A stretch of 11,286 nt of DNA from Patescibacteria group bacterium (GTDB lineage: Bacteria; Patescibacteriota; Doudnabacteria; UBA920; 2-01-FULL-50-11), in contig JAMDAJ010000046.1 of NCBI GenBank assembly GCA_023485925.1, positions 1-11,286 on the forward strand, given 5' to 3'. Below, piece after piece: positions 1-7,120 of the stretch. Every line of letters begins with the position of its first letter. Position 1 is the stretch's first letter. Both the position numbers and the translations under genes were made by a program. The notes beneath the pieces were generated by a model, which was not told the origin of the DNA, searched no databases, and saw nothing but the letters and a program-made list of their open reading frames with translations.

Positions 1-1320
1 GAACACGTTGGGCGAACGTATGCCCGCTTTTCTTAGCTCGGGCTTGGGCTGGATAACGATCTTGTCATCCGAATCTTTTTTATACTTGATCGTTTTTGAC
101 TCGCTCCACGCGCCGTTTCTCAACCATTTTCCGCCGTGCAAAATCCAAGTCCTCTCTGCCCAGTAAAGTTCGGCCTTGCGATCGGCGTAAAGTTCGGTTT
201 TCAAAGCCTTTGCCCCGAATGTTATGCCTGCGATATCAACGAGCCATTTTCTCTGCCGTTTTAATTCGTCGAGCCGGTAATAAGGCCCCGATCCGACTCC
301 GGTTTTATCAATACACACGGCGGTCGCCCGGTGAGCAATGATCGCTTTCACCACCAAGGCCACCAGCACCATCGGGTCTTTGAGTTTTTGGTTGAAAATT
401 ACCTCTTGGCAAGTGTCGGTTTTTTTAACGATCACAGATTCATCGCCGCCTTCGCCGACATCGACTCCCAAAACAACGTTGCCGGAATGGGCGTTAATGT
501 CGATAAAAGCGTTGTTTATTTCCGGATCGGTCAGCAAACGCAGATATCCGTGAATATCCATCACCTGCTCGAACGCATCCCAACGTCCCTGCATATAAGC
601 TGCCTGCTCTTCTGGGCTCATGCTTTGCAGCTGCAACAGATACTTTGTCGACAAATGCGGGTTGTCGGTCGGCAGAGAGGGAATGAAATAAAACTGGTCA
701 GCCTCGCGCTCTTCGATCGGGAATATCCGGTCGATCCATGTATCCTTCACCCACGATTCGCCACCCGGGTTGGCCGTGGCTGCAAACCGCAACTCCGAGG
801 CCAGCTGATCGGTCAAAAGCCTATTTGGCAAGCTCCATCGTAGTCGCCGGCGCAAAACCTTGAAAGTGTTGTAAGGGTTTTTATGGATCTCATCGACCCC
901 GATAAAAGCGAATTCGGTAGAGTCGTACTTTGACGGCTTATCGAGATTGCGGAATGAAAGCACCCACGAGCCGTATTCCGGATGCGCCACGAATTCATGA
1001 TCGCCTTCTTTCCATTCGCCGAGCCACGCAGGAAACAAATCGCTGTCATCGCCGCCCGGGCGAATTTTGGAAACCTGCCGGTCGTCCAATGCCGGATAAT
1101 CCTCGCAGAAAATCCCGCCACGCAAACCTTTCAACTCATACTTGAGCGTCAGATAAGTCAGCCATGCCATGCCGGCACGGCGCAGAAACGCGCTCTTCCC
1201 TCCTCCCATGGCTCCGCCGAAAAGCAGATACTTGTAAAGCTTCAAAGCCTCCCATGCCATTTTTTGCTTGGGGAAAAAATTGCACAGTTGGGCAATGGAA
1301 ACTTCCTCGATCTGGCTCAT
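1..1320 (-). CDS. terL: Phage terminase large subunit (partial, C-terminus beyond window)
   Basis: This is the packaging motor ATPase and nuclease that cuts concatemeric phage DNA and drives it into the prohead. The reading frame is open from ATG at 1320 to base 1, giving 440 residues with no stop. The N-terminal ATPase domain shows a Walker A motif GGAMGGGKS at residues 35-43 and a Walker B FIGVDE ending in D143/E144. A motif-III-like ATANPGG follows. The C-terminal RNase H-like nuclease begins at about 280 with GVDVGEGGDES (metal-binding D287) and continues with CIDKTGVGSG, where a second acidic residue is expected. The full protein is usually 450-550 residues, so only the last part is missing. 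The start overlaps the stop of the small-subunit gene by 4 nt (ATGA), implying translational coupling. Motifs are read directly; the terminase assignment is secure. Confidence 0.95.
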   Translation of the reverse strand, partial: MSQIEEVSIAQLCNFFPKQKMAWEALKLYKYLLFGGAMGGGKSAFLRRAGMAWLTYLTLKYELKGLRGGIFCEDYPALDDRQVSKIRPGGDDSDLFPAWLGEWKEGDHEFVAHPEYGSWVLSFRNLDKPSKYDSTEFAFIGVDEIHKNPYNTFKVLRRRLRWSLPNRLLTDQLASELRFAATANPGGESWVKDTWIDRIFPIEEREADQFYFIPSLPTDNPHLSTKYLLQLQSMSPEEQAAYMQGRWDAFEQVMDIHGYLRLLTDPEINNAFIDINAHSGNVVLGVDVGEGGDESVIVKKTDTCQEVIFNQKLKDPMVLVALVVKAIIAHRATAVCIDKTGVGSGPYYRLDELKRQRKWLVDIAGITFGAKALKTELYADRKAELYWAERTWILHGGKWLRNGAWSESKTIKYKKDSDDKIVIQPKPELRKAGIRSPNVF

Positions 1321-1625
1321 AGGTCGAATTTCAGTAGACGCTTGACCTTGCCGATTTCAGCGACCATCTTATCAGGAAAAGCTTTGCTGAACATTACTGT
1401 CTGCGCGCGCACGTCCCCTAGCAGAGCCCGCCGTTGTAAAGCCTGCAGCACGTTGAACTTTTTGCTGTTATCGGTGATCAGCTGTTGCAATTCTTTCTTG
1501 CTATATTCCTCCGTTAGCAGACTCCATAAAAGATCGGCGTTCGCTTTTTCCCAATAAGCAGATTTTCGGCCGGAACGGCCTTTGACGCCTTTTGCGACAG
1601 GCGCCTGTCCCTTGCGTAATGGCAT
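1317..1625 (-). CDS. terS: Probable terminase small subunit
   Basis: A 102-residue protein directly before terL and overlapping it by 4 nt, the usual place for the DNA-recognition subunit of terminase. The N-terminus is basic and Gly/Arg-rich (GVKGRSGRKSAYWEK), like many small terminase or HTH-leading phage proteins. The rest is predicted helical with charged heptad-like stretches (LLTEEYSKKELQQLI, NVLQALQRRALLGD), which suits an oligomerising subunit. It is shorter than many TerS proteins (about 140-180 residues). I do not recognise the family by sequence alone, so the call rests mainly on position. No Shine-Dalgarno sequence is visible before ATG 1625; the 74 nt upstream to the zinc-ribbon gene are AT-rich near the start and show nothing I can name. 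A small DNA-binding protein of another kind is the alternative. Confidence 0.65.
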   Translation of the reverse strand: MPLRKGQAPVAKGVKGRSGRKSAYWEKANADLLWSLLTEEYSKKELQQLITDNSKKFNVLQALQRRALLGDVRAQTVMFSKAFPDKMVAEIGKVKRLLKFDL

Positions 1626-1699
1626 TTGAAATAAAACATATTGACGTTATATATTCGGGCGAATTCGTGCCTCTGCGTGGGTAAATGCGTGTTGTCGAC

Positions 1700-1879
1700 C
1701 TAGAAATTATTAAACTGCTCATTCGCTTTCTGCGCTTTCCTCTTTCTGCGACATGTCGGGCAACGCCGTGGCGACATCAAGCCTCTTTCCGTAAAGAATT
1801 TTTGCTCGCCGGCGGTAAAAGTAAATTCTTCCTTGCAGTCAATGCACACTAGCGTTTTATCAGCACCTTCGTAATTCAT
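1700..1879 (-). CDS. Small zinc-ribbon protein (zf-trcl-like)
   Basis: A 59-residue protein starting at ATG 1879 and ending in TAG. It carries two paired-cysteine knuckles: CIDC at residues 12-15 and CPTC at 40-43, separated by a conserved-looking EEFTFTAGEQKFFTERG segment, then a basic tail (RRKRKAQK). This layout matches the small 'probable zinc-ribbon domain' family (zf-trcl) as I remember it; members are short, bind one zinc and have no established biochemical role. The gene starts 4 nt after the stop of the acidic 35-residue ORF and looks co-translated with it. The likely role is nucleic-acid or protein binding, but that is inference. The zinc site and coding status are well supported. 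Confidence 0.8.
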   Translation of the reverse strand: MNYEGADKTLVCIDCKEEFTFTAGEQKFFTERGLMSPRRCPTCRRKRKAQKANEQFNNF

Positions 1880-1883
1880 TTTT

Positions 1884-1991
1884 TTATTGCTCTTCTAACT
1901 CTTCGTAGCTTTCACCTTCAACCCAATTCTCATCAGGCGAAGGATAGCTACAAACAGCCATGTTAATTATATCCTCTTCATCGGGTGTCAT
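1884..1991 (-). CDS. Short acidic protein, unknown function
   Basis: A 35-residue ORF from ATG 1991 to TAA. Its start overlaps the stop of the upstream basic protein by 4 nt (ATGA) and its stop lies 4 nt before the zinc-ribbon start, so it fits the tight spacing of the operon exactly. The product is very acidic, with eleven Glu and four Asp residues, and ends in ESYEELEEQ. A second in-frame ATG gives a 25-residue version (MAVCSYPSP) and has AGAGG upstream, so the true start is uncertain. I recognise no family. The acidic peptide directly after a Lys-rich one could mean the two interact, but this is a guess. The main doubt is whether so short an ORF is expressed. Confidence 0.45.
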   Translation of the reverse strand: MTPDEEDIINMAVCSYPSPDENWVEGESYEELEEQ

Positions 1992-2131
1992 CGAATATTG
2001 CTTGTGACTTTTTCCACGCCCTTAATTTTCTTGGCGTTTTTCGAGGCGTGGAAAACCTGCTTGCCCTTTTTGGCGCCGTAGGTTTTCTTCATGGACTTCA
2101 TGATCTTTTTGCCTTTTTTAGTCATCGGCAT
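1988..2131 (-). CDS. Small lysine-rich phage protein
   Basis: A 47-residue, strongly basic protein from ATG 2131 to TGA, rich in Lys and Gly (KKGKKIMKSMKKTYGAKKG, then QVFHASKNAKKIKG). Short proteins with a pattern like KKGKKIxKSMKKxYGxKKGxxVFxAS are frequent in tailed-phage genomes and in my recollection are annotated as hypothetical. Function is unknown; its charge and size would suit DNA or RNA binding or a minor virion component. Translation should be strong, because the start follows a full Shine-Dalgarno element placed inside the end of the preceding glycosyltransferase gene. It overlaps that gene by 14 nt and the acidic ORF by 4 nt. Coding status is well supported by the ribosome binding site and the family-like pattern. 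Confidence 0.75.
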   Translation of the reverse strand: MPMTKKGKKIMKSMKKTYGAKKGKQVFHASKNAKKIKGVEKVTSNIR

Positions 2132-3233
2132 TTTTATCACCTCCTAACACCTTCAAAAAAGCTTCCTCGCGTTGATCCGTTATCTTTTCGAGGTCGCGGT
2201 TAATGTTTACCCACTCCTGTTGCTTTTTCAAACGTGCCTGTCGCAGCTGCTCGTTAGTGATAAGCTCCTCCAAACTTTTCTTCCAGCCTTCCACGGTGTG
2301 TTCGCAAGTCCAATCATCCTGCATTTCGTCAGAATAAGGCGGAACCCGAGAGGCAAGCGTCACCACTCCGGCCTTGGCGTATTCGTAGAATTTGATGCAC
2401 GATTTCAAATCGTTGAAAACTGTCTGTTCAAGCGGGCAGACGCCGATGTCAAAGTTCATTTCCATAAGCCGGTGGTAGTAATACTCGATCGAAACCAACG
2501 GCTCAAACCTCACCTGTTTGCATTTCTGCCATGATTTGTCGAATCTCTCCAATGCTTTCAAAAAAGGATGATCCGTCCGGTTCACAAGCGCCGCGCGATT
2601 TTTATTGATCCAATCCGCAACCGACGTGCCCGTTGCAAAACCAAAAATCACAAACTCGAAATCCAAATATTTCTGCAACTGCGCCACCGCTTCCAAAAGC
2701 GGAATCACGTCGAGAATATGGCTGTTCGATCCGGACAGCCCCACTCTCACTTTGACATTTTTTTTGCGTTCTTTCACATGCACAGTATCGTTCCAAAGTT
2801 CGGGATCAATGCAATTAGGTAAAATCTCAATCGGAGAAGAAGTGAACTTGCGCAGATGCTCGGCCAGTCTCGGCGTAGTGCAGGTAACCAGATCGGCAAG
2901 ACGCAAAAGTGAGTAATATGACGGCAGCATTAACATGATCGCCTCATACACGGTATTCTCCGGTTGCACTAGATCGATAGCGTCATCTGTGTCGAAAACC
3001 ACTTTGATGCCGTTGGTTTTGGCCGTCATTACAATTTCCTGAATGTTGCCCTGATAAGCCCGCGCCGTGCACAGCAGATCGTAAAGTTTCAAATTCAAAG
3101 GGTTTCCTTTTCCCGAAGCCTGATAATAATCGTGTCCGCGTCTTTTTAGCGCGTCAAAAGGAATCTTGGTTCGATACCACCAGCAGCCGGTCGTGGCAGT
3201 GTCAATCGTCAAAAGTTTCATTTGGGTAGTCAT
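2118..3233 (-). CDS. Glycosyltransferase, GT-B fold (GT4-like)
   Basis: A 371-residue protein that probably transfers a sugar from a nucleotide-sugar donor. The N-terminal half begins with a Rossmann-type strand and the phage-typical TGCWWYRTKIPFDALKRRGH at about residues 15-34, followed by VVFDTDDAID at 79-87. The hinge carries LPNCIDPELW at about 138-147. The C-terminal donor-binding half starts with VRVGLSGSNSH at 163-172 and ends with CIKFYEYAKAGVVTLAS around 279-295, the position of the donor-binding acidic motif in GT4 enzymes (here KFYEYAKAG). Acceptor and sugar cannot be told. It is the last gene of the sugar cassette; the start lies 10 nt after the 60-residue protein. No Shine-Dalgarno is evident before either ATG 3233 or the in-frame ATG four codons later. 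The family call is confident, the specificity unknown. Confidence 0.85.
   Translation of the reverse strand: MTTQMKLLTIDTATTGCWWYRTKIPFDALKRRGHDYYQASGKGNPLNLKLYDLLCTARAYQGNIQEIVMTAKTNGIKVVFDTDDAIDLVQPENTVYEAIMLMLPSYYSLLRLADLVTCTTPRLAEHLRKFTSSPIEILPNCIDPELWNDTVHVKERKKNVKVRVGLSGSNSHILDVIPLLEAVAQLQKYLDFEFVIFGFATGTSVADWINKNRAALVNRTDHPFLKALERFDKSWQKCKQVRFEPLVSIEYYYHRLMEMNFDIGVCPLEQTVFNDLKSCIKFYEYAKAGVVTLASRVPPYSDEMQDDWTCEHTVEGWKKSLEELITNEQLRQARLKKQQEWVNINRDLEKITDQREEAFLKVLGGDKNADD
2136..2145 (-). promoter_or_regulatory. Full-length Shine-Dalgarno element before the small basic gene
   Basis: The minus strand reads AGGAGGTGAT, matching all ten bases complementary to the common bacterial 16S rRNA tail. 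It stands 4 nt before ATG 2131 (8 nt counted from GGAGG). It lies within the last codons of the upstream glycosyltransferase gene (Gly-Gly-Asp), so one stretch serves two genes. It is much stronger than any other ribosome binding site in the window and fixes the start of the 47-residue protein. Confidence 0.85.
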
Positions 3234-3243
3234 GTTCGGTAAA

Positions 3244-3426
3244 TCAATTAAAATCTACTATTATCATCTGATGGGCAAAATATACTATAGCTTCCAATTT
3301 TGTATTTGGATCTACCTTTCCCCATAATTTAACGTGCGGCACGTTACCATCATATCTGAGAAAGACAAGGTATCTACCGAACCGAGATAAACGATTGAAA
3401 CAATGAGCTGAATCTATGGGTTTCAT
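3244..3426 (-). CDS. Small protein in sugar cassette, unknown function
   Basis: A 60-residue ORF between two glycosyltransferase genes. I chose ATG 3426 because it overlaps the stop of the GT2 gene by 4 nt (ATGA), the junction used throughout this operon; an upstream in-frame ATG at 3447 would add seven residues. The protein is basic with a predicted beta-rich core (RYLVFLRYDG, HVKLWGKV, EAIVYFAHQMIIVDF). I recognise no domain, signal peptide or membrane segment. Its position suggests an accessory to the neighbouring glycosyltransferases, but nothing in its sequence shows that. Confidence 0.55.
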   Translation of the reverse strand: MKPIDSAHCFNRLSRFGRYLVFLRYDGNVPHVKLWGKVDPNTKLEAIVYFAHQMIIVDFN

Positions 3427-4088
3427 TTTTGTTGAATAAATTGCCAAAATTCAGTAGTGCCGTGCTTTTTCATCATTCGCGCTTGCTCTGCTGATTCATG
3501 TTCAGTCTGTTTAGTCTTACGATAACAATAACCTTCGGTCGGATGCTCCACTATCACATTGGTCGTCCGGAATATTCTGAAACCCGATTTTTTCGCCCTG
3601 ATCCACCAATCCTGATCACCGTAGCGGTATTTGAGCTCTTCATCATAAGGTCCCACTTCATTCCATACCCAGCGGGGCACCATCCAAAGCGCCCCCCATA
3701 CTTGATCCGCTACTAGCTTGTCGGGTTCGTCCGGCCGATCAAACGGCATGATTGCTCCATTGTCGCCAAAACTCGCGAGATCTTTAAGAAGCGATTGCAA
3801 CCAATTCTGATTCACAAACACGTCAGCCGAAAGAAAACAGAGATACTCGCCATCCGCCAAAGCCGCTCCAATATTTATCGCCATGCCGTAACCGATGCCT
3901 TCCGACTTTCTAACGTAAATATCCGCCGCGCTTTGCATTTTTGCAGTGCTATACGTCGAGCCGTTGTCCACGATAATCAGCTGATACATTTCTCTCGGCG
4001 TATGCTGTTTCAGCCTCTCAAGACACAAGATCAACTGATCGCGTAAATGTTCATCGATTATGCATGCGGGTATAATGATCGATACCAT
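3423..4088 (-). CDS. Family 2 glycosyltransferase (GT-A fold)
   Basis: A 221-residue GT2-like enzyme. The N-terminus has the standard SIIIPA strand at residues 3-8 and the nucleotide-binding VDNGS at 40-44. GYGMAINIGAALADGEYLCFL follows at about 67-86. At the DXD position it reads SADVF (87-91), so only one Asp of the usual metal-binding pair is kept. The acceptor region holds WGALWMVPR (about 131-139), GPYDEELKYRYGDQDWW (146-162; the DQDWW aspartate is the likely catalytic base) and VEHP. These resemble rhamnosyl- or N-acetylglucosaminyl-transferase-like GT2 proteins, but the sugar is not predictable. Length is typical of small phage GT2 enzymes. Start ATG 4088 has AGAGGA about 7 nt upstream and overlaps the end of the epimerase gene by 31 nt. 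No membrane segment is present, so it should be cytosolic. Confidence 0.88.
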   Translation of the reverse strand: MVSIIIPACIIDEHLRDQLILCLERLKQHTPREMYQLIIVDNGSTYSTAKMQSAADIYVRKSEGIGYGMAINIGAALADGEYLCFLSADVFVNQNWLQSLLKDLASFGDNGAIMPFDRPDEPDKLVADQVWGALWMVPRWVWNEVGPYDEELKYRYGDQDWWIRAKKSGFRIFRTTNVIVEHPTEGYCYRKTKQTEHESAEQARMMKKHGTTEFWQFIQQK

Positions 4089-4933
4089 TCGATTGTCCTC
4101 TTGATACCCTCCTCCAAGGGCGTAAATTTAATTTCTCCGAGCGGCGCAAGCGTGGCAGTATCCGCCAATACCACTGATCCGGAGGGCTCACCCGGGCGCA
4201 TTGGCGCAAAATTCAAACTGCCTGATCCGATTTGCCGAATCACCTCCTCGGCAATTTCTTTGACTGTTGTCGGTCTGCCGGTGCCCGCATCGAAAACCCG
4301 GTCATATACTCCATGCTCCAAAAGCAACGCCCGCACCAAAATCTCTGCTAGATCCTCGACATAGATCATGTCCATCACCTGTGTGCCATCGCCGTAAATC
4401 GTGATTGCCTCGCCTTTCAATGCCGGCATGATGAAATTCGGTGTGATCTTTCTCACAGGGCCGATTTTCTGCCTAGGTCCGTAAGCGTTGAGCCCCCGCA
4501 CCACTGCAATTTTAGTCCCGCGCTCCCGATTGAACATAAATGCGAATCTCTCCGCAGTCGTCTTGGTGATGGAATAGGAATTGTTCATCCAGTGGTTGCC
4601 GACCGCGATATATACGGCTTTTTTCCCATAATGCTCACAAGCCTTGAAAATATTAAGGCTACCTAAAATATTGGTTTCAACTGCCGGCAACGGCTCCTTG
4701 ATAGTTTCCTGTGTTCCTAAAATTCCGGCAAGGTGAATTACGCCGTCAACGACTGCCACGGCCTCGGACACTGCCGTGTAATCTCGCACATCGCCCAAAA
4801 ATTGGTCTTCACCATCAAAATTAACATTCAATAGGTGATGGTCGAAGGACAAAACCTCGATACCTCTTGCCCTCAAATTGTCAGCCACGTGGGACCCGAT
4901 AAACCCCCGGCCTCCTGTAATTAGAATCTTCAT
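4058..4933 (-). CDS. NAD-dependent epimerase/dehydratase (extended SDR)
   Basis: A 291-residue enzyme of the extended short-chain dehydrogenase family, which remodels nucleotide sugars such as UDP-, GDP- or dTDP-sugars. It opens with MKILITGGRGFIGSHV, the NAD(P)-binding GxxGxxG at residues 7-13, and has D31 where NAD-preferring enzymes bind the adenosine ribose and GDVRD near 47-51. The catalytic YxxxK is Y120-S-I-T-K124. The usual SSxxVYG segment before it is shortened and replaced by IAVGNHWMNN, so the customary Ser/Thr of the triad is not obvious. GLNAYGPRQ, IYGDGTQVMDMIYVED and FDAGTGRP are typical sugar-epimerase motifs. I chose ATG 4933 because it overlaps the previous stop by 4 nt and places the glycine motif at the N-terminus; an ATG at 4954 adds seven residues. 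It probably makes the donor sugar for the adjacent glycosyltransferases. Confidence 0.88.
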   Translation of the reverse strand: MKILITGGRGFIGSHVADNLRARGIEVLSFDHHLLNVNFDGEDQFLGDVRDYTAVSEAVAVVDGVIHLAGILGTQETIKEPLPAVETNILGSLNIFKACEHYGKKAVYIAVGNHWMNNSYSITKTTAERFAFMFNRERGTKIAVVRGLNAYGPRQKIGPVRKITPNFIMPALKGEAITIYGDGTQVMDMIYVEDLAEILVRALLLEHGVYDRVFDAGTGRPTTVKEIAEEVIRQIGSGSLNFAPMRPGEPSGSVVLADTATLAPLGEIKFTPLEEGIKRTIEWYRSLYPHA

Positions 4934-5520
4934 ATTTTTATCATCTCCGCCCAATATCGGCTCTGTTGATCTTTGTCGACCCTTTCCACAAATTCAAAAT
5001 CCGTCTTAAAAATATTCATTTGTTTTAACGCGTTAATTTTCTCGTTATCCCAAAGTTCATAATGCGGTGCCAGTAAATGATCGTCGAAATTAACTTCAAA
5101 ATACAGCTTGCCGCCGGGTTTTAGTACCCGAAAAATTTCACGCATCAGCCTTTTTGGATCTTTGGTATGGTCAACAACATTAACACAGAATACCCAGTCA
5201 AAGTTTTCATCGCGGAAAGGTATCGTATCAGGATCAAATTGTTTCTCGTAAGCCACCATTCGCTTAAAAACCGGAACGATTTTATCATATTCATCCAGCA
5301 GTGGATCGATGGCGATAAACGATTTGCCGGAAAATTCCAATACTGAAATCAATCCGCAACCCAAGTCAAGACCAAAACCATCCTGTGATTTGAAATGGGG
5401 AAAATTTTTCGTTTCTGCATGATAGTCGCCCTTACGGTGCTGCTCGTAATTTTCTCCCTTTTCTTCCGCCAAATTCTTCCAAAATTTTATTTCCTCGATT
5501 TGCTGTGTCTCTAAGTTCAT
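4930..5520 (-). CDS. Class I SAM-dependent methyltransferase
   Basis: A 196-residue methyltransferase of the Methyltransf_11 type. Motif I is GLDLGCGL at residues 50-57, the acidic ribose-binding position is D72 (FIAIDP), and the motif IV region is FDWVFCVNVVDH at 107-118. The post-motif signature is REIFRVLKPGGKLYFEV at 127-143. The Rossmann core is complete but short, as expected for a small-molecule or sugar O-methyltransferase. It lies between a glycosyltransferase and a sugar epimerase with 4-nt overlaps on both sides, so a sugar or glycan substrate is the likeliest target. This is inference; DNA or protein methylation is not excluded, but the DPPY motif of amino-methylating DNA enzymes is absent. 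No signal peptide. Confidence 0.85.
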   Translation of the reverse strand: MNLETQQIEEIKFWKNLAEEKGENYEQHRKGDYHAETKNFPHFKSQDGFGLDLGCGLISVLEFSGKSFIAIDPLLDEYDKIVPVFKRMVAYEKQFDPDTIPFRDENFDWVFCVNVVDHTKDPKRLMREIFRVLKPGGKLYFEVNFDDHLLAPHYELWDNEKINALKQMNIFKTDFEFVERVDKDQQSRYWAEMIKI

Positions 5521-6407
5521 AGAATTGATTTATAAAGATCGATAAACCGATCCGCGACTGCCATCGAATCATACTGCTTCATTTCCTCATCCGGCGGGAC
5601 CAAGGCGATCATCCGTCCGTTAAGCATGCCGTCCGAAGTCACGTCGTAAACCCATGAAGGCTTTCCGCAAGCCAGCGACTCAATCGTCATCTTGCCGAAT
5701 TTTACCCCGGCGGTTTCGTCAGCTACCGCCAAAAATCTCTCAATGTCCCACACCGCATCAAACCATTTCACCTGAGCCGGCAGCGGAAAATTCAAATAAT
5801 GGTCAAGCTTTGCCCCCACGATCCATAAATCAAATCCCTCCTCAAACGAGCGGTGAATCAAATCGAATATGCACTGCCGGCGCAGCCAGTCCACGGTCAT
5901 CGGAGAAATCACCAGCTTCCTTCCCTGCGGTTTTCTGATCTTGGAAGTAATGCCAGGGTGAAACCGCTCAAAGTCAACCGGAATCGGAATCATCTCGATC
6001 ATTTCCTCGGCAATGCCATCGCGCTGGATAATCGCTTCTTTGGCCGCCTTTTTTACGCACACATATTTTTTTATCGACTCCGCTTTGAACGGCTGCTCAA
6101 AAATCAGTTCGGAATGCACGGTCACCACAGCCGGAATGTTTGGGAATACACTCACAAATTCCTTGGTAGGCTCCAAATGCTGCAGGTGCAAAATGTCCGG
6201 TTTGAATTTGCCATCATATTCCTTAAAATCCAAAAGATCAATGCCGGCCGATTTCGTCCGGGTGTGCAACTCGGTCATTACGTCCGAAAGATTAGAAACG
6301 ATCATGACTTCGTGCCCTTTTTTCACTAAAGCTCGGGCAAGTTCGTATGTGTAAAGCTCGCTACCTGTTAAAGTCCGGTAAGCCATCAAAGAGATTATAA
6401 CTTTCAT
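5517..6407 (-). CDS. Glycosyltransferase, GT4-like
   Basis: A 296-residue GT-B enzyme. The acceptor half starts with MKVIISLMAYRTLTGSELYTYELARALVKKGHEV (residues 1-34), whose Gly-Ser-Glu loop and ARALxKxGHEV helix are typical of GT4. It continues with KPDILHLQHLEP (69-80) and VVTVHSE (94-100). The linker has IPIPVDFERFHP (140-151). The donor half shows the GT4 acidic motif region as GVKFGKMTIESLACGKPSWVYD (234-255), in which the second Glu (E243) is kept while the first Glu of the ExxxxxxxE pair is not obvious. At under 300 residues it is shorter than most GT4 proteins (350-400), with a compact C-terminal domain. It overlaps the DNA methyltransferase stop and the next methyltransferase start by 4 nt each. 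Donor and acceptor unknown. Confidence 0.85.
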   Translation of the reverse strand: MKVIISLMAYRTLTGSELYTYELARALVKKGHEVMIVSNLSDVMTELHTRTKSAGIDLLDFKEYDGKFKPDILHLQHLEPTKEFVSVFPNIPAVVTVHSELIFEQPFKAESIKKYVCVKKAAKEAIIQRDGIAEEMIEMIPIPVDFERFHPGITSKIRKPQGRKLVISPMTVDWLRRQCIFDLIHRSFEEGFDLWIVGAKLDHYLNFPLPAQVKWFDAVWDIERFLAVADETAGVKFGKMTIESLACGKPSWVYDVTSDGMLNGRMIALVPPDEEMKQYDSMAVADRFIDLYKSIL

Positions 6408-7120
6408 TTTTTGAGTTTAATTTTTTCCGCCTTTTTGCCAGTGAACTTTTCGTACCGCTGAATAATTACGTCGCAATATTTAGGATCTAGCTCCATGACA
6501 TAACACTTCCTACCCATTTGCTCACATCCGATAAGAGTACTGCCCGAGCCTCCGAATAAATCCACCACCACGCCACTGGCCGAGGAATTTTTGCGCAACG
6601 CTCGTTCGGCGAGCCTAACTGGTTTTTGCGTCGGGTGCAGATACTGATTCGTGGTATCGCGCCTTTGAAACCAGACATCCAGCATGTCAGAAAATTGTTC
6701 GACATCCTCCAGCTCCATTACGTCTTTGAAATTCGCGTACTGTTTATTGGTGAAATGATGCTGGCCTTTTTTCCAGCCGAACATGCACGGCTCGTAACAG
6801 CGATGATAATCCTGACCTTGTGAAAATATCATCGAGTTTTTAAGCCAGATCACGATTTGCGACATCATCCAGCCCGATTCTTCCCAAGCCTGCCTGTTGA
6901 TTTTGTTGTTGCGGTTGGCAAACCACCAGTAAAGGGAAACGTCTTTTTCCGAAAAATCGTAAAGATTTTTAAGAACAGATTTATAGAACTGCAAGGCCTT
7001 CTCTTCAGACAGATTGTCATTGAAAATTTTGCGTCCGGTGCCACCGTATTTTTTACTGTTGTAGGATTTTCCTCCCGGTGATTTGTAATCCACCATGTAA
7101 GGAGGATCTGTAAAAATCAA
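6404..7120 (-). CDS. DNA (N6-adenine/N4-cytosine) methyltransferase catalytic part
   Basis: The catalytic half of a beta-class amino DNA methyltransferase, 238 residues if read from TTG 7120. Motif IV is DPPY at residues 5-8, motif X region TQKP at 164-167, and motif I FGGSGST at 189-195, followed by YVMELDPKYCDVI. The order IV ... X, I is that of the beta class. It almost certainly belongs to one gene with the ParB-like ORF 7117..7689: that protein ends in RLGDHRLMCGDS, the sequence that normally precedes FTDPPY in ParB-methyltransferase fusions. The break falls at a run of 12 G; one more G (or two fewer) would fuse them into 428 residues. As read, the TTG overlaps the upstream stop (TTGA) and the G run lies 9 nt before it, where it might act as a weak ribosome binding site. 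Target sequence unknown. Confidence 0.88.
   Translation of the reverse strand: MIFTDPPYMVDYKSPGGKSYNSKKYGGTGRKIFNDNLSEEKALQFYKSVLKNLYDFSEKDVSLYWWFANRNNKINRQAWEESGWMMSQIVIWLKNSMIFSQGQDYHRCYEPCMFGWKKGQHHFTNKQYANFKDVMELEDVEQFSDMLDVWFQRRDTTNQYLHPTQKPVRLAERALRKNSSASGVVVDLFGGSGSTLIGCEQMGRKCYVMELDPKYCDVIIQRYEKFTGKKAEKIKLKK

Noticed and set aside
331..1557. Long plus-strand ORFs opposite the terminase large subunit
   Set aside because: They are antisense to a protein with intact Walker A, Walker B and nuclease motifs, have no recognisable domains and overlap one another in different frames.
2172..2916. Plus-strand ORFs opposite the first glycosyltransferase
   Set aside because: They are shadows of a conserved minus-strand coding sequence, with composition biased to Phe, Arg and His and no domain.
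3692..3697. Six-C run in the GT2 gene as a third variable tract
   Set aside because: It encodes Trp-Gly-Ala in an intact conserved motif, and six bases is within ordinary variation.
6487..6705. Minus-strand ORF inside the DNA methyltransferase
   Set aside because: It is the alternate frame of the TQKP / FGGSGST region and has no features of its own.
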